Shown: piece after piece, positions 1 through 11,262 of the stretch
Position numbering within the stretch: position 1 is the stretch's first letter
Layout of the letters: every line of letters begins with the position of its first letter
DNA from: Cladopsammia gracilis
Taxonomy: Eukaryota > Cnidaria > Anthozoa > Scleractinia > Dendrophylliidae
NCBI GenBank assembly: GCA_022457155.1
Contig: JAJGOT010000352.1
Location: 62,001 to 126,000, forward strand
Reading direction: 5' to 3'
Length of the DNA stretch: 64,000 nucleotides
The notes under the pieces: generated by a model
Told to the model about the DNA's origin: nothing
The model's database searches: none
What the model saw: the letters and a program-made list of their open reading frames with translations, nothing else
Position numbers and translations under genes: made by a program

Positions 1-293
1 TCAGTTTCTTTGAAGCTTCTCATTGGAGGGGCAAATTCGTGAACACAACCTTTGTAGGAAACCTTTTGCGGTTTTCATTTTACGATCAGCTCCTGCAGTT
101 GGATTAGGTTATTTGACGTTATTATTTTACCGTTAGGTAAAACAGGTGACCAGTCCATATCACGGGCTTAATGTTAACAGCCGGTTGACCGATTGATTAG
201 TCAAAATTTGCATATTGTCCCTCTGTGCTAAAACTCGTTCAACGATTCGCATATCTACGAGTTAAAAATGAAGGTATTTGGTTCGTGACTTAC

Positions 294-428
294 CACTGCA
301 ACGAGTATCAAGATGATAATGGCTATGACACCCCATGCGATCCCAATGGCGATATAGGTTCTCTCCATTTCTGTGAAATGAGTGGGCTCCGGGGGAGCGT
401 CCTTGCCTTTTGCGCGCACTCTGTTGAT
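294..428 (-). CDS. Gene A exon 3: juxtamembrane linker and transmembrane helix
   Basis: Phase 0/0 exon of 45 codons between acceptor ...TTCGCAG and donor GTAAGT. A charged stretch (INRVRAKGKDAPPEP) is followed by a ~20-residue aliphatic helix ending ILILVAV. It has the same size and position as the helix exons of genes B and C. Confidence 0.75.
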
Positions 429-3400
429 CTGCGAATAATAGAGAAATCGCAAAGATAAAATAGCTAACATCACATCTCAGATCGGATGTTCGAGATCTCG
501 GAAACGAGGTACGAACAAGGCGGCAAAGAGGTGAAATCTTCACGAGTCAAATGGCTTACAAGTGCCGGAGCTTATAACCCACTTTATTTTCTGTCGGTAC
601 GAATCAACTGAGAGTATTACTACTCTCCCATAGATGGTATGCTAGTCCATCACAGTCCCCAACATAATATGGCATTGATACACTTGGACGGAGAGAGAGA
701 ATGTAAAGCAAAGTATCTTACCTAAGGAAAAAGGAAGATGGCAAAGAAACTAAACTAAACTAAACTAAACTAAACTAAACTAAACTAAACTAAACTAAAC
801 TAAACTAAACTAAACTAAACTAAACTAAACTAAACTAAACTAAACTAAACTAAACTAAACTAAACTAAACTAAAGTAAACTAAAGTAAACTAAAGTAAAC
901 TAAAGTAAACTAAAGTAAACTAAAGTAAACTAAAGTAAACTAAACTAAACTAAACTAAACTAAACTAAACTAAATTAAACTAAACTAAACTACACTAAAC
1001 TAAACTAAAATCATGGCGTTATAATGCTGCAAAAGAACGATAATATAATATCAGGGGCGGATCCAGGGGGGGGGGGGGGAATGGGTGAATTTTCACCCCC
1101 TTTTTCTGAGACCCTTTCTTTCTTTTTTCTAAAGTATTTCTCAAATAAATAATATTTTATTAATATTTTATTAAAATTTCACCCCCCATTTCAAAATCCT
1201 GGATCCGCCCCTGAATATAATTCTCAATAAGTGTCCGAGGTGGTCCAGACCGTTGTTATCTAAGGTCTTCCTGCCACAATTTATGCATTAGGTTCGGCTC
1301 ATGAAAAGTTCGGCGTCTGAATCAAAGCCGTTCCCAAGCCGAAATTCCCGGGTGAGCCAGGCGGGAAGAACGACTGAGCCGTTTCAAATTCAAATAGCCG
1401 TTCTTAACTGATTCAGACGCCGAACTTTTCATGTACTTAATTCAACGTATTAGGTTCGGCTCATGACAAGTTCGGCGTCTGAACCGGGCCTCAGGTTGAA
1501 AGTCCGATGCACTAATCACAATACTATCGAGGCTCCGCAAGTGCAGTGCGCACAAAGGAAGCAATAACAATTTTGCTTACAATGTTTTCCCGTTGAAAAC
1601 AGAACTCACTAACGCACAAGCTTCTAATCTAGGGGCGAATTAAATAAACTTATTATTCCTAGTCGCTTCGTGCTATAAACTAAAGAAACTGAAAAGATAT
1701 TTGTAGCTATTGAACACTTGAAGAAATTTGCTCAAAATCTTGAACTATTGTGATGAAATTTTGATTGGCCTTCGCGGGTGAGCTAGGAACATTTGTTGTA
1801 CAATGTATGAGCAAATTAAAGTACAAAATTTAGCATAATTCTCAGAAAAATACAATAAAAGTCACATCGTACAGTCCCAATATGCGATAGATTCGAAGAG
1901 GAATTCATCTCAAATGCCTCAACAGAAAATAAAATAACACGTACAATCCACAACCTAGACTTGCCACAAGTCCCCTCCAATATATATTTTCGTTAAGTTT
2001 GGTTCTTCCGCGCGCAAATGTATCGAATGAAACTCGACTAAAAAAGCGAAGGTCGACTTGTGGCAAGTCCATCCACAACCTCTAGAAGGTTGCTGAAAAA
2101 GAGGCCATCCTACCTTAAGCTCAAATAATGGACCAATAAGTCGTCCGAGTTGGTTTTCTACCAAGTAACTGAGAACTTTGAAGGCATGTTTCGTCATTTC
2201 TTTATCCACGTCTTCGTACGTTCCGCCGGGTTTAATTATATAAAACAGCAGCGACGCCTTTTCTGTGCTGTTCATTGGTGCAGGGCAGTTTTCGTCAAAA
2301 TTATTGAGGTAAACTTGCGCGAACGTTATATGGCTCCCATCATCTTGATGAAGTAACTCAGATATTTTAGTCTTGAAATATGTTTCCAAAAGGCAAAACT
2401 CTTTCCAAGTGAATTTAAAATCCACTTGAATGTACACTGAAGGCAATGGCTTTGATTGTCCTAAAATGGAAAAGGAAACAAGTAAGGGGTTTCAGTCCAT
2501 CTACAATTGAACTTTCCTCCCTCGTTTTCAGACGTCACTCTTTGGTTTAGACAGTACAGAGCGCGTGAAAAAGGTCTGAAAAAAGGCTTCTGACTCTTAA
2601 CTTCTATCTACTTCCAAAGCCCTCCCTTGTTTCAAGGCGTCCCTCTTTCGTTAAGCGCGGCGCGCGTAGAGTTCTGGGACGATTTCCTTTCCAACAAGCA
2701 CACGATCCCTGTTTGCCCGCCCTTTTCTAAACAAATGCAATGCCGGTTGCTTGGAGACAAGGCAGAGGACCCTTATTATACACACCCTCGTGATTGGTTC
2801 AGCAAAAAAGGAATCCCCTGTGGCGTATATTTCCGAACAGTATTTAAGGGACTCGATCATTGGGGATCTTTTAGGGTAAGTCTTTCTAAGTCCAGTTGAC
2901 CCCATTTGTCGGTAAACGGTTTCATTTTCATCTTCATAATCTTCTCTGCAAATCAGTAATTAAAAATAGCTTATTTAATTAACGTGTTGACAGTAAAAAA
3001 ACCTTCTTTGATCGGTTGACAGTTAATTGAAAATTTTAGCATTTTAAGAGCTTTATAATTAAGTAACGCCTTTTTGACGGACGTCCACCATTAGTCACAT
3101 GTAGCCATCAGCGGTGAGGACTAACAAAACATGCCAAAAAAGGGGTACAATCAAAGTATAGAGCAAGGCGGATACTACGTAGAACATTTAACACGACAAC
3201 GACATGATAGCGCCCAAACTGAAAGCCACAATGCAACCGTGGACAGCTGTTACGACCTGGTTGGGTCTCGTCAGCACGATGTAGCAGCAAAAAGATAGAA
3301 AAACTTGCGCGAACGCCAATTCTCTACCAAATCGCACGTGGTGATGGCAACAGATGAGAGCTCGGCCGGTGCGATTTGGTAGAGAATTGGCGTTCGCGCT

Positions 3401-3801
3401 AGTTTTTCTATCTTTTTGCTGCTACACCGTGCTGACGAGACCCAACTAGGTCGAAACAGCTGTCCACGGCTGAGTTTTGGCTTTCAGTTTGGACTCTATC
3501 ATGTCGTTGTCGCGTTAAATGTTCTACGTAGTATCAGCGTTGCATGCTCTATACTTTGATTGTACCTCTATTTTTGGTTGACTAGATCTGTTATAGATCC
3601 TATGTACACCGGCAGCATTTTCGTTCGCGGTCCTTTGCTTCTTGTTTACAAAAAAGGGGACATTTAACTTCCGGTTGACGTATGACTTTCAAAAACATCT
3701 GGCTTATAAGTTCCCTAATATCTAAACAAACACGAAAACTAACCTGTTATTAAAGTTGGTGTGAACAGCAATAGAACGCAGGCCAAAGAAAGGAACCCCA
3801 T
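294..3801 (-). CDS. Gene A: single-pass membrane protein with SEA-like ectodomain (3' end outside window)
   Basis: Three exons join in frame on the minus strand: 3801-3744 (signal peptide, phase 1), 2460-2114 (ectodomain, phase 0) and 428-294 (membrane helix, phase 0). The joined product is 180 residues so far: residues 1-19 are a hydrophobic leader, about 20-135 the ectodomain, and 136-180 a linker plus helix. Donors GTTAGT, GTAGGA and GTAAGT and pyrimidine-rich acceptors are visible. The ectodomain shares W-x-x-F-C, a second Cys and D-V-D...T..A with genes B and C, which also have the same exon layout and phases, so the three are paralogues. The last donor (at 293) points to cytoplasmic exons beyond position 1. 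I do not recognise a named family; a SEA-type fold is my inference from alternating strands and helices. Its function as a receptor or adhesion protein is unproven. Confidence 0.72.
745..1009. repeat. (TAAAC)n pentanucleotide array
   Basis: About 260 bases of near-perfect TAAAC units with a central block of TAAAG variants. It lies in an intron of gene A. It is not a TTAGGG-type telomere repeat. Confidence 0.95.
1052..1214. mobile_element. Short inverted-repeat element (AGGGGCGGATCCAGG ends)
   Basis: The 16-base end TCAGGGGCGGATCCAGG is repeated inverted at the other end (CCTGGATCCGCCCCTGA). The inside is G-rich then A+T-rich and has no ORF. It is a non-autonomous foldback/MITE-like element in a gene A intron. 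Confidence 0.75.
1299..1433. mobile_element. Inverted-repeat element with 25-base ends
   Basis: Ends CATGAAAAGTTCGGCGTCTG and its reverse complement are near-perfect. A third partial copy of the end follows at about 1450-1486, so this is a repeated family. There is no coding capacity. Confidence 0.75.
2114..2460 (-). CDS. Gene A exon 2: SEA-like ectodomain
   Basis: The exon starts after acceptor ATTTTAG (phase 1) and ends at AAG|GTAGGA (phase 0), giving 116 codons with the split Gly. It opens PLPSVYIQVDF, followed by WKEFC in a predicted helix, a second Cys (ENCP), an NST glycosylation sequon, then YEDVDKEMTKHAFKVL and a last strand. Order beta-alpha-beta-beta-alpha-beta matches the exon in B and C. 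Reading past the donor gives ~50 residues without paralogue support. Confidence 0.75.
2640..2895. other. Both strands open; possible promoter-like stretch
   Basis: Both strands carry overlapping ORFs of 84-90 codons with no recognisable domain. The plus strand has a CCAAT-like GATTGG, TATTTAAG and a good donor (AGG|GTAAGT at about 2875). A noncoding first exon of a plus-strand transcript is possible, but nothing downstream confirms it. Confidence 0.2.
3237..3278 (-). ncRNA. Hammerhead ribozyme copy with mutated core
   Basis: Minus strand reads CGTG-CTGACGA-GACC...GGTC-GTAA-CAGCTGTC-CACGG. Stems I, II and III and CUGACGA are kept, but the essential GAA is GUA, so it should not cleave. Confidence 0.65.
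3427..3469 (+). ncRNA. Hammerhead self-cleaving ribozyme, type I layout, intact core
   Basis: Reading 5'-3': stem I CCGTG (3427-3431), core CTGACGA (3432-3438), stem II GACC/GGTC with loop CAACTA (3439-3452), core GAA then stem III ACA/TGT with a two-base loop (3456-3463), cleavage base C at 3464, and stem I return strand CACGG (3465-3469). Every universally conserved hammerhead core base is present (CUGANGA, GAA, H17 = C). The very short stem III is typical of hammerheads in Penelope-like elements and animal retrozymes, which often act as dimers (known biology). Whether this copy is transcribed or cleaves is untested. Confidence 0.82.
3744..3801 (-). CDS. Gene A exon 1: signal peptide
   Basis: ATG followed by a compact hydrophobic leader (MGFLSLACVLLLFTPTLIT) and a phase 1 donor G|GTTAGT. 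The phase matches exon 2, giving ...LITG-QSKPLPSVY. Too short to stand alone as an ORF. The start is chosen because it is the only ATG before the leader. Confidence 0.7.
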
Positions 3802-4269
3802 CGTTTCAAATCTTGCGAAACTGAAAAAAAAAAAACCCGACAAACAAGATTCAATATGCAATTCGGATCCAGATGAAATTAGAGCTCACACCTCATGACT
3901 GCACGAAAAAAATGCCTTTGCTTCAAACCTTTTTACGTCAAAGATAATGCACCTTTGACGCTTATCAAAGGTATAGTTAAGGTGCTGTCAAATGTAACGT
4001 TGGCTTGTACATAGGTACCTTTAATTCGCCTGTGACGTGCATCAAATGTGTAGTACTTTTGACACGCGTTAAAGGTGTGTCATAAGCAACGTCAAAAGTG
4101 CTATAAACCCTTTGATCACATTTGATGCCTGTGCCGTGCAACTTTGTCAGGGCGATGTCGCATCGCTCGTATCACACCATTGGAAGAGAGAACAATAAAA
4201 CAAAAACAGTAACAATGGCACCTAGCCCTAAAAAAACAACAGCAGCTGTGTTTTACAAGGCCATTGAAA

Positions 4270-4334
4270 CAACCTCGTTCCCAGGGTCTCTCATCTTCGG
4301 GGCGGGAAGATGAGAGACCCTGGGAACGAGGTTG
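4270..4334. mobile_element. 65-base hairpin element flanked by 9-base direct repeats
   Basis: AACCTCGTTCCCAGGGTCTC and its complement form an almost perfect 28-bp stem around a GC loop. Direct repeats CCATTGAAA sit immediately outside (4261-4269 and 4335-4343), like a target-site duplication. Half copies of the same end occur near 5067, 6044-6076 and 26104-26118. Confidence 0.75.
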
Positions 4335-4369
4335 CCATTGAAATAGAGGCTTCTGAGAGCTGCGAAGCT

Positions 4370-4492
4370 CATGAAACCCCTGGGGCAAGGCTGAAACCCC
4401 CTGAGGTAAGGCTGAAACTCCTGGGGCAAGGCTGAAACCCCTGGGGCAAGGTTGAAACCCCTGGGGCAAGGCCTTTAACCCCTGAGGTAACG
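4370..4492. repeat. ~21-base minisatellite (GCTGAAACCCCTGGGGCAAG)
   Basis: Five to six imperfect head-to-tail copies, differing mainly in CCTGGGGCAAG versus CCTGAGGTAAG. It sits next to the 65-base hairpin element. Confidence 0.85.
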
Positions 4493-4761
4493 CTGCCAAC
4501 TTGAAATACGTCAAAAATCCTGGAGTTTGTTGCGGCGTAAAAAGTGTTGAAATGTCTTCGTTTTGTTCGATCAACGGATTCAGATTACCAGAAAACAAGA
4601 CGACTGCTTATCGCTGGAAATAACCTCCGAAGCCGCCATTTCATTGTATCCTAGGTAACCCAATACTCATAAACGACAAACTGCAAGGCTGATCTGACTA
4701 CGTAAAAAGGTAGATTTTGCGAGACACCAATGCGACAGAAACCGATAAAGCAGGGTAGCAA

Positions 4762-4806
4762 CCGCGGACAGTTGTTTCGCTCTTATATTGGGGCTCGTCA
4801 GCGCGG
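4762..4806 (-). ncRNA. Second hammerhead ribozyme with intact core
   Basis: On the minus strand: stem I CCGCG, core CTGACGA, stem II starting GCCC and returning GAGC (one mismatch), core GAA, stem III ACA-AC-TGT, cleavage C, stem I return CGCGG. Stem I differs from the 3.4 kb copy on both sides in a compensatory way (CCGUG/CACGG versus CCGCG/CGCGG), which supports a selected RNA structure rather than chance. Stem II is weaker here. Confidence 0.75.
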
Positions 4807-5439
4807 TGTAGCTTGTAACAAACTAAGAACAAGTACAAGAAAGCAGTCGTAAATAGATTGCACAATGACCCGTACACAATATCAAGTTCCGTACCTTGGA
4901 ACCAACTTGTCACCCGCATCACGCGTGCCACATCACGTGTTACGGGGAACAAGCCTCCACGGTTCTTGGAGTATATTGACAGCCTGTCCAGGGATTTCTA
5001 CGGCTGGCCGCCATTTAATTTTGAAAGCGGAAAGGTCCTGGGGACGAGGTGGATCGCACAGGTGCCAACCTCGTTCCCAGAGTTCCACCGCGGTCAAACG
5101 TTCGAGGCGTTTTTCGTTCTATTTAGTGGGATTTTATTTAATATTAAATGGAAATATGGGCAAGGATGAATAAAAAGATTAGTTGACGTTACTATCTTTT
5201 AATTTTTCTCACGATGATGAGCTTTTTTCCTTTGAAAACTGACCAAAACTCTTTGCGCCTGATCAAAATTCTGTTGACAAATGGCGCCGACAATTCTGCA
5301 GTTCACAGTTTTTAAACGCCTAGAACTTTTTTAGTAAACTTTCAAAACGTTTCGTAAATTGACAGTGTATTGGCAATATATTAAACTTTAAACAGTGAAA
5401 ATGACAATTAAACCTTAACTTTTAAGTACTTTGCTTAAA

Positions 5440-6000
5440 GTGCTACTACGATCAAATTTTTGATTTTCATTTTTTTACATTTTCGTGTACTATTAGACTT
5501 CCTTACTCATCTTGCCAAATTTCAATTCATTAGGCACATCAGAAGTCATTTAATTTTAACATTTATTTCCGAGAATTTACGGCCGCCATTAAAAAACCTT
5601 GTTCCAAGGCTTGGTTGCGAATGGGAGAAAGTGACGTAAAAGACTCAAACATACCTCACGGGTTGAAATTATAATAACAATCAGCATAGAAAATTGCACG
5701 AAGAACGAGTCTAGAGTTTTTGTTGCTTTTCGCGTGATTTTCAACACTTATTGTTATTATAATTTCAACCCGTGAGGTATGTTTGAGTCTTTTACGTCAC
5801 TTTCTCCCATTCGCAACCAAGCCTTGGAACAAGGTTTTTTAATGGCGGCCGTAAATTCTCGGAAATAAATGTTAAAATTAAATGACTTCTGATGTTCGTA
5901 ATGAATTGAAATTTGGCAAGATGAGTAAGGAAGTCTAATAGTACACGAAAATGTAAAAAAATGAAAATGAAAAATTTGATCGTAGTAGCCTTTTAACCTT
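5440..6000. mobile_element. Foldback element, ~230-base arms
   Basis: The arm 5440-5680 recurs inverted at 5755-5990 with very few changes, around a ~70-base centre. Shared outer motifs CCGCGGTCAAACG (about 5086) and CGTTTGACCGCGG (about 6014) suggest the element may extend outward. No transposase ORF. Confidence 0.8.
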
Positions 6001-6127
6001 TGCAAATTTCTCTCGTTTGACCGCGGTTAATCCCAGGGTTGGGGGCGGGAAGAAGAGAGACCCTGGGAACGAGGTTGCCCATTATCCGCATCCCAGACTT
6101 CAAGCATCAGCAGGACAATCTTTTTGG

Positions 6128-6284
6128 TGCCCAGGGCCCAGTTGTTCAAAACGTGGATAGCGCTAGCCGCCGGATAAATCACTATTCGTTGGATAGCGCA
6201 ATGGGTTTTGTTAACGTTTATCCACTGGATAATGGTTTATCAGGTGGATAGCGTTCTCCACTCTTTGAACAACTGGGCCCAGGA
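6128..6284. mobile_element. MITE with GGGCCCAGTTGTTCAAA ends
   Basis: 17-base terminal inverted repeats bound about 155 bases containing several GGATA motifs. Non-coding. Confidence 0.8.
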
Positions 6285-6815
6285 TTTAAGGATCAGTGGC
6301 TAAAAAAGGCAGATTTTAGTTTGGCACATTCGTTTCCTTGTGTAAGGTTATGCTATTTAATTTTTTTGCAAGTATCTTTAATGAAAACATGTTGTCACCT
6401 CGATTTTCGCGGCGGACAATTTTATTTTTATTTCTGAATCGGATCAATCACGTTTTTCGTAGCATCATAATCTCGACAACCTTGCTGTTATTCTGCTCCC
6501 TTTCTACACATATTAAAGGAAAAGGGCGGAACGTTCTAACTAGTGCGTGCTTCTCGTCACGGATGAAGGGGAAACTTCCACGGCACAGATTGAAGACACT
6601 TGTTTGAAGCAGAAAGGTGATGAACGACCAGTTAATTAATCATTAATTAATGAATTTTCATCGTATTAATTAATTAATATGATGAAAATATATCTGCCCC
6701 TGGCTTAAAAACTAATTCAATACTCAACTGTAAATAGTTGGTACTGATAAGTCAAAACGTGAATTTCCCGTGTCATCAACTTTTGTACAGGATTTCCCGT
6801 GGAGGGTCACATACC

Positions 6816-7202
6816 CTGTGGCATGAAATTTTCGAGGCATCTAATTTTCGTGAATGTCGCAGGTTTTCCAACGATTCGCGAAAATAAACTCCAGCGAAAA
6901 AAAGAATCCGCACAAATTAACTCCATTTATTTAGATCAATGAATTTTAATTAAATTGACTACAAACAATCAGGAGGCGTTTCTATTCAGTCTAGTGGCTA
7001 AAATATAGAAAATTCAGAGTAATTAAAATAAACAAGTCAGCATTATATTTCTTTGTTGTTATATTCAAGTATTGTGTACATAAAAAGCCGAGATCAGCAA
7101 ACATTTGGTCTGAAATCCTAACTCGCAAAAATTTGTTCTCGCGAAACGCAAAAAACGGCAATCCGCGAAATTAAACTCCCGCGAAAATTTCATGCCAAAC
7201 GG
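6816..7202. mobile_element. Inverted-repeat element (GGCATGAAATTTTCG ends)
   Basis: GGCATGAAATTTTCG near 6820 returns as CGAAAATTTCATGCC near 7182-7196. The interior carries further TTCGCGAAAA-type palindromic bits and no ORF of note. Confidence 0.6.
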
Positions 7203-7204
7203 TA

Positions 7205-9020
7205 TAGCTTGAAGTGGGTGGACAAGCAAAATCTGGTAGTTATATAAGCGCGTGAATAGAGTGTTCACGAACCATGAAGACTTTCAATGATTTCTTTGTA
7301 GTTTGAGCAAATTATGACACTCTTTTATTGACTACCAGGCCGAAACTGACCACAAATTAAAGGTAATTTGAATAATCATTAAAAAGTTTTCACACTCTAA
7401 TAATTTTATATTCATAAGGTTTGAAAAGTCAGTTGAAACTCGTCAATACGAGTTGGACTTGGAATTTGAAAAAAGGGAATGAACACTTTGGATGAAGAAT
7501 GATAGAAAGAAACCCTGCCCGGCAAGCTTGTTGACCTTGTTGACAATAAAAGCTCAGTATAATTATTTTGCTAAATTGTGGCTACGATTTAAGATATTAA
7601 CATACTGATAGCATAGAAAAAACAGTAGATTCTAGAAACGTAGATTGAACAATGTTGACTGATATACAATAGTTGCTCAAGTTCGACTTTTCCAACTTTT
7701 TTAAATGTTAGGCTCGATTTTGTGGTTACGAAACTTTCTCCTTCGATTCCGAAATAGCATAAACTTTTAATTTCATAGGGACTTTACTGTGAGGCTCGAC
7801 AATTTCTCCGCGGGAATACACAGCTAAAAAGCAATCAATCAGCCTGCGAAAAAATCGTTTCATAAGTTTGACTTAAGTATCAACCAAATAAATAAAGATC
7901 ATTTCTTCGCGGTTTGAGTCAAGCGCCAATGGCTTATTTTACTGAGGTAGCCGGAGAAAACGTGATTAGCTTCAGAAAAATGTCTGATAATGATAATTGA
8001 TTTAAAAGAGAAGCAGCGAACGTTTTGGCGTCCGAGCTATAAAAGTCATAAAAGTTCAATAACTTCTGAATTGACGATGGCAACAAGAACAAATTGAATA
8101 ACCCTTTCATAGCTGCGTACCAGCTTAATGACTAATTCTTACGCAATGGAAATTCATCAGTTTATATGGCATAGAGTGATCTATATATAAGTGATCGTGG
8201 TTATTCTGATTTTAGAGAACCTACCTAACTCGGCTGCCTTGCTCGGTTGGCTGTCGGCGCAATGACAACTTTACTTAATAAACTGTTTGTGATGATGTGG
8301 CTCTGGCGCCCTACGCAGTGTGAAGGAATGTGACCGTGGGAAGATTTCGTATTGTTATTTTGTGACAGCGCAACAACGATTATTAAAATATTCCAATCTT
8401 CACAATGGTGTGGTCGCTCTCAGACAGTTGTTATGCCAACTGACTAGTTTTGACTAAAACCCCCACATCTGCAGACCACAAGAGATGATAAAAGAAAGAA
8501 GACTCAAAAAAAGGGTTTGCAATCAAGTTTGTAAATAAGCAAGTGGAATTTTCAGTATTATATTGATTCATTATTGACTCAAATTTACGAAACACTCTGC
8601 CGAACTGTTGAAACTTTCTAATCAGCATAACACAGAATTCAATGAAGCATATATAATTACACCTACACAAAACTGAATTGATTGGTTATTTACTAGAAAA
8701 CCGGGATTGAACAATGTGCATCTTTTGAACTGTGTCATCTTCAAGTTAGATTGCTTCTACTTCAAGTTTGATACGGTTTTTTCAATCTCATTACACTTGG
8801 CATTAAGCCCAGTGTATGATTAAAAAGCTTTAGGGAACGAGGAGTTATAAATTTCAGATTACTGCTGAGAAATAACTTTAATTTCACACTGAACCAACAA
8901 TGAAATACAATAATTTTTTGATAAAGTTTTCGTTACTATAGTAGATATTATTTGAGAATGGTCTTATTAAGAATTTAATCTACGTACTAGAGAAAGAAAG
9001 TGATAAGAACCACAGTTAAA
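7205..9020. other. Intergenic, no supported gene
   Basis: AT-rich sequence with frequent stops on both strands. I see no splice-consistent exons, long repeats or RNA gene. Confidence 0.5.
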
Positions 9021-9026
9021 TAATAC

Positions 9027-9287
9027 CAGAAACCCATAAGTGGATAGAAACGTGTAACGCGCATTCACAGTTTCCGAATATTCCCTTTTTTGCTTAGGGC
9101 CATATTTGGAGACCCCTCGGTCCCTCGAGATTGGAAGCAAATTGTTCTAACAAATTGATTGGTTAATATTTTTATCTTGATTTTCCAAATATGGCTGTAA
9201 CAACTTCTCAGCAAATTAAATAATCGGAAGCTTGTTTTGAAGCGTGCAAGAGACAGTTGCACGTTTCAACCCACTTATGGGTTTCTG
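9027..9287. mobile_element. MITE with CAGAAACCCATAAGTGG ends
   Basis: About 17-base inverted ends (CAGAAACCCATAAGTGG and CCACTTATGGGTTTCTG) enclose ~225 bases, with an internal CCATATTTGGA / TCCAAATATGG pair. Confidence 0.7.
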
Positions 9288-9299
9288 ATAATTGTTTTA

Positions 9300-11231
9300 T
9301 TATTCCTGAGCTGCACTTGTAAAGACAAGAGCGCGCACAAAAAAAGTGATCAATGTACAGCAGTCAACTTGTAAGTAAACAACTTACGTCACTTCTGCAT
9401 GCATAAAACTATTGTCTGTAGGTATGACGTAACAGAAACAGCAAGCAATAATTAGTTGCGTGCTTATAGCCAATCAAAATCGAGCTAGTGACACAAATGT
9501 ATAATAATACAGTATAGTACTTCTCAGTATCTTTCATTGACTCTAAAGTTAGAACCACCTTGTACACTGGCCGCGTGATAAACAACACACAGATAATAAC
9601 ACTCTCATTGTCACACTGTAAGAGTTCCAGAGGCGGAGCTAGGCGCTCGATCCCCCCTCCTCCTCCTCCCTCCCCCTCCCCCCCTCATCTCAAGTTATCT
9701 TGAAATTTTCAGTCTCTATCATTTTCACGCCAGCCACCACTGATTGCACCGTTGGCACAATTTTAAAGCGGGAAACCAGTTTCAGTGAAGCTTCTAAACA
9801 TACCCAAAGACTTCCACCGCATGCAAACAAAAAAGCTGAAAAGATGAGAGTGATCACTTACAATAACTTTATGAAATGCAATCAAATAAAAATTAATTTA
9901 CACCTTATGTAAAATCGATATCTTACATACTTCCTTGTCCGGCTCATTCCGTATTGACTTAATATTAGTGAAAATTAAATTTTGGATTTCAGAAATTTAA
10001 GTCAGTTATTGACTCGACGAAGTTACATATTATGTACGACGAGAGCAATATAGCAATATAGTCACTATCGGCAATTCTGCTCATTGAAATCAACTGTCAC
10101 AATGAAATACGTATCCCATATCAGAAACTGATCTCTTCGTGAAAAGTCGAGCGGAACGGAGACGGATGCAATAAAGTATTTTTTTTAAGCAACACTACCG
10201 AGCCGGGACACAGTGCAATAACTACTTATGTATACGGTTACAACTATAATTTGACACAAAAAAAATCGAACCTTTGGATCGATAAGAAAAAATTAATCAT
10301 ACAGAACTTGAAGGACTCACTTTCCTGTAACTGGACTGAGAACATGAATTTCTGGGCCACGTATATTTTCGAATTCTTTGCATCAGGACCATCAGGTATT
10401 AAACAGGACAAAAAACGTACGTTAATTGAATTCTACAGTACGCAGCACTTATGTGCCTACATGTTGTATTTACGAGGGCAGCTCGATTAAACAATTTTTA
10501 ATTTGATATTTGTTCGGAATACCGAACGAGTGTAAACGCCGTACGACATTGGCGGAATTGCCGTCTAACTTTACCTGAAACATTCGTTACTCTTGAAGCT
10601 GTGTGATTTTATTGCGAGCACATCATGATCAAGAACGAGAAATCATTCAAAAAAAGGTGCCTTCAATATTCCATGCATGATCTTGAATATCATATCACTA
10701 TTCTTCATATCATGTGTTTGCCACGAAGGATCTAAGATGTCGTGGCGATTTTTGTCTGCACTGAAGGAAAACACTATCGTCCGACAAATGAGCACTGTAT
10801 GGTGAAAACTAACGGCAGACAAATCTAAATGGAAATCAGTGTTCCTCAACGAAAGCAAAGCGAGTTACTAATGAATTAACATTAAAGTAAATGATCTTTG
10901 TAATATTACATGAGAAGGTCTCTGTGATTCTTTACCTAGTCGAAGGCAGGCGAATGTTCCACAGTCCGATCGAGAATTCCTTTGTTTTTCCTTTTCGCGG
11001 GGATAGATTCAGTCACTGAAAAACTGATTCAATACCAGCTTTCAAATGCGGTCTTCATATGTGATATGTCATAGGCTTATATGCATAAAACAAAGCAATA
11101 ATAACTTGTTCTCAATTAACAAAAGAAAGACATATTTCTTTAGTGAATACGTCACTGAAAAGTCAAACAACGTGCGCAAACAATATGGCAGGTCTTGACG
11201 TTCGATCTGATCTGAGTACACCCTGCTCTCC

Positions 11232-11235
<4 letters not shown>
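9300..11235. other. Intergenic, no supported gene
   Basis: Includes a C/T-rich tract near 9650-9690. Short ORFs here (up to ~79 codons) have no domain, splice or paralogue support. Confidence 0.45.

Positions 11236-11262
<27 letters not shown>

Larger units (their letters stand above)
3148..3572. mobile_element. Foldback element with hammerhead copies in both arms
   Basis: Two arms of about 190 bases are inverted copies of each other around a ~30-base centre at 3340-3370. The inner ends match almost perfectly (GCGATTTGGTAGAGAATTGG and its complement). The right arm carries an intact hammerhead on the plus strand and the left arm a mutated one on the minus strand. It lies in intron 1 of gene A. 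Confidence 0.8.

Noticed and set aside
745..1009. TAAAC array as telomeric repeat
   Set aside because: Animal telomere repeat in cnidarians is TTAGGG; this is an internal microsatellite.
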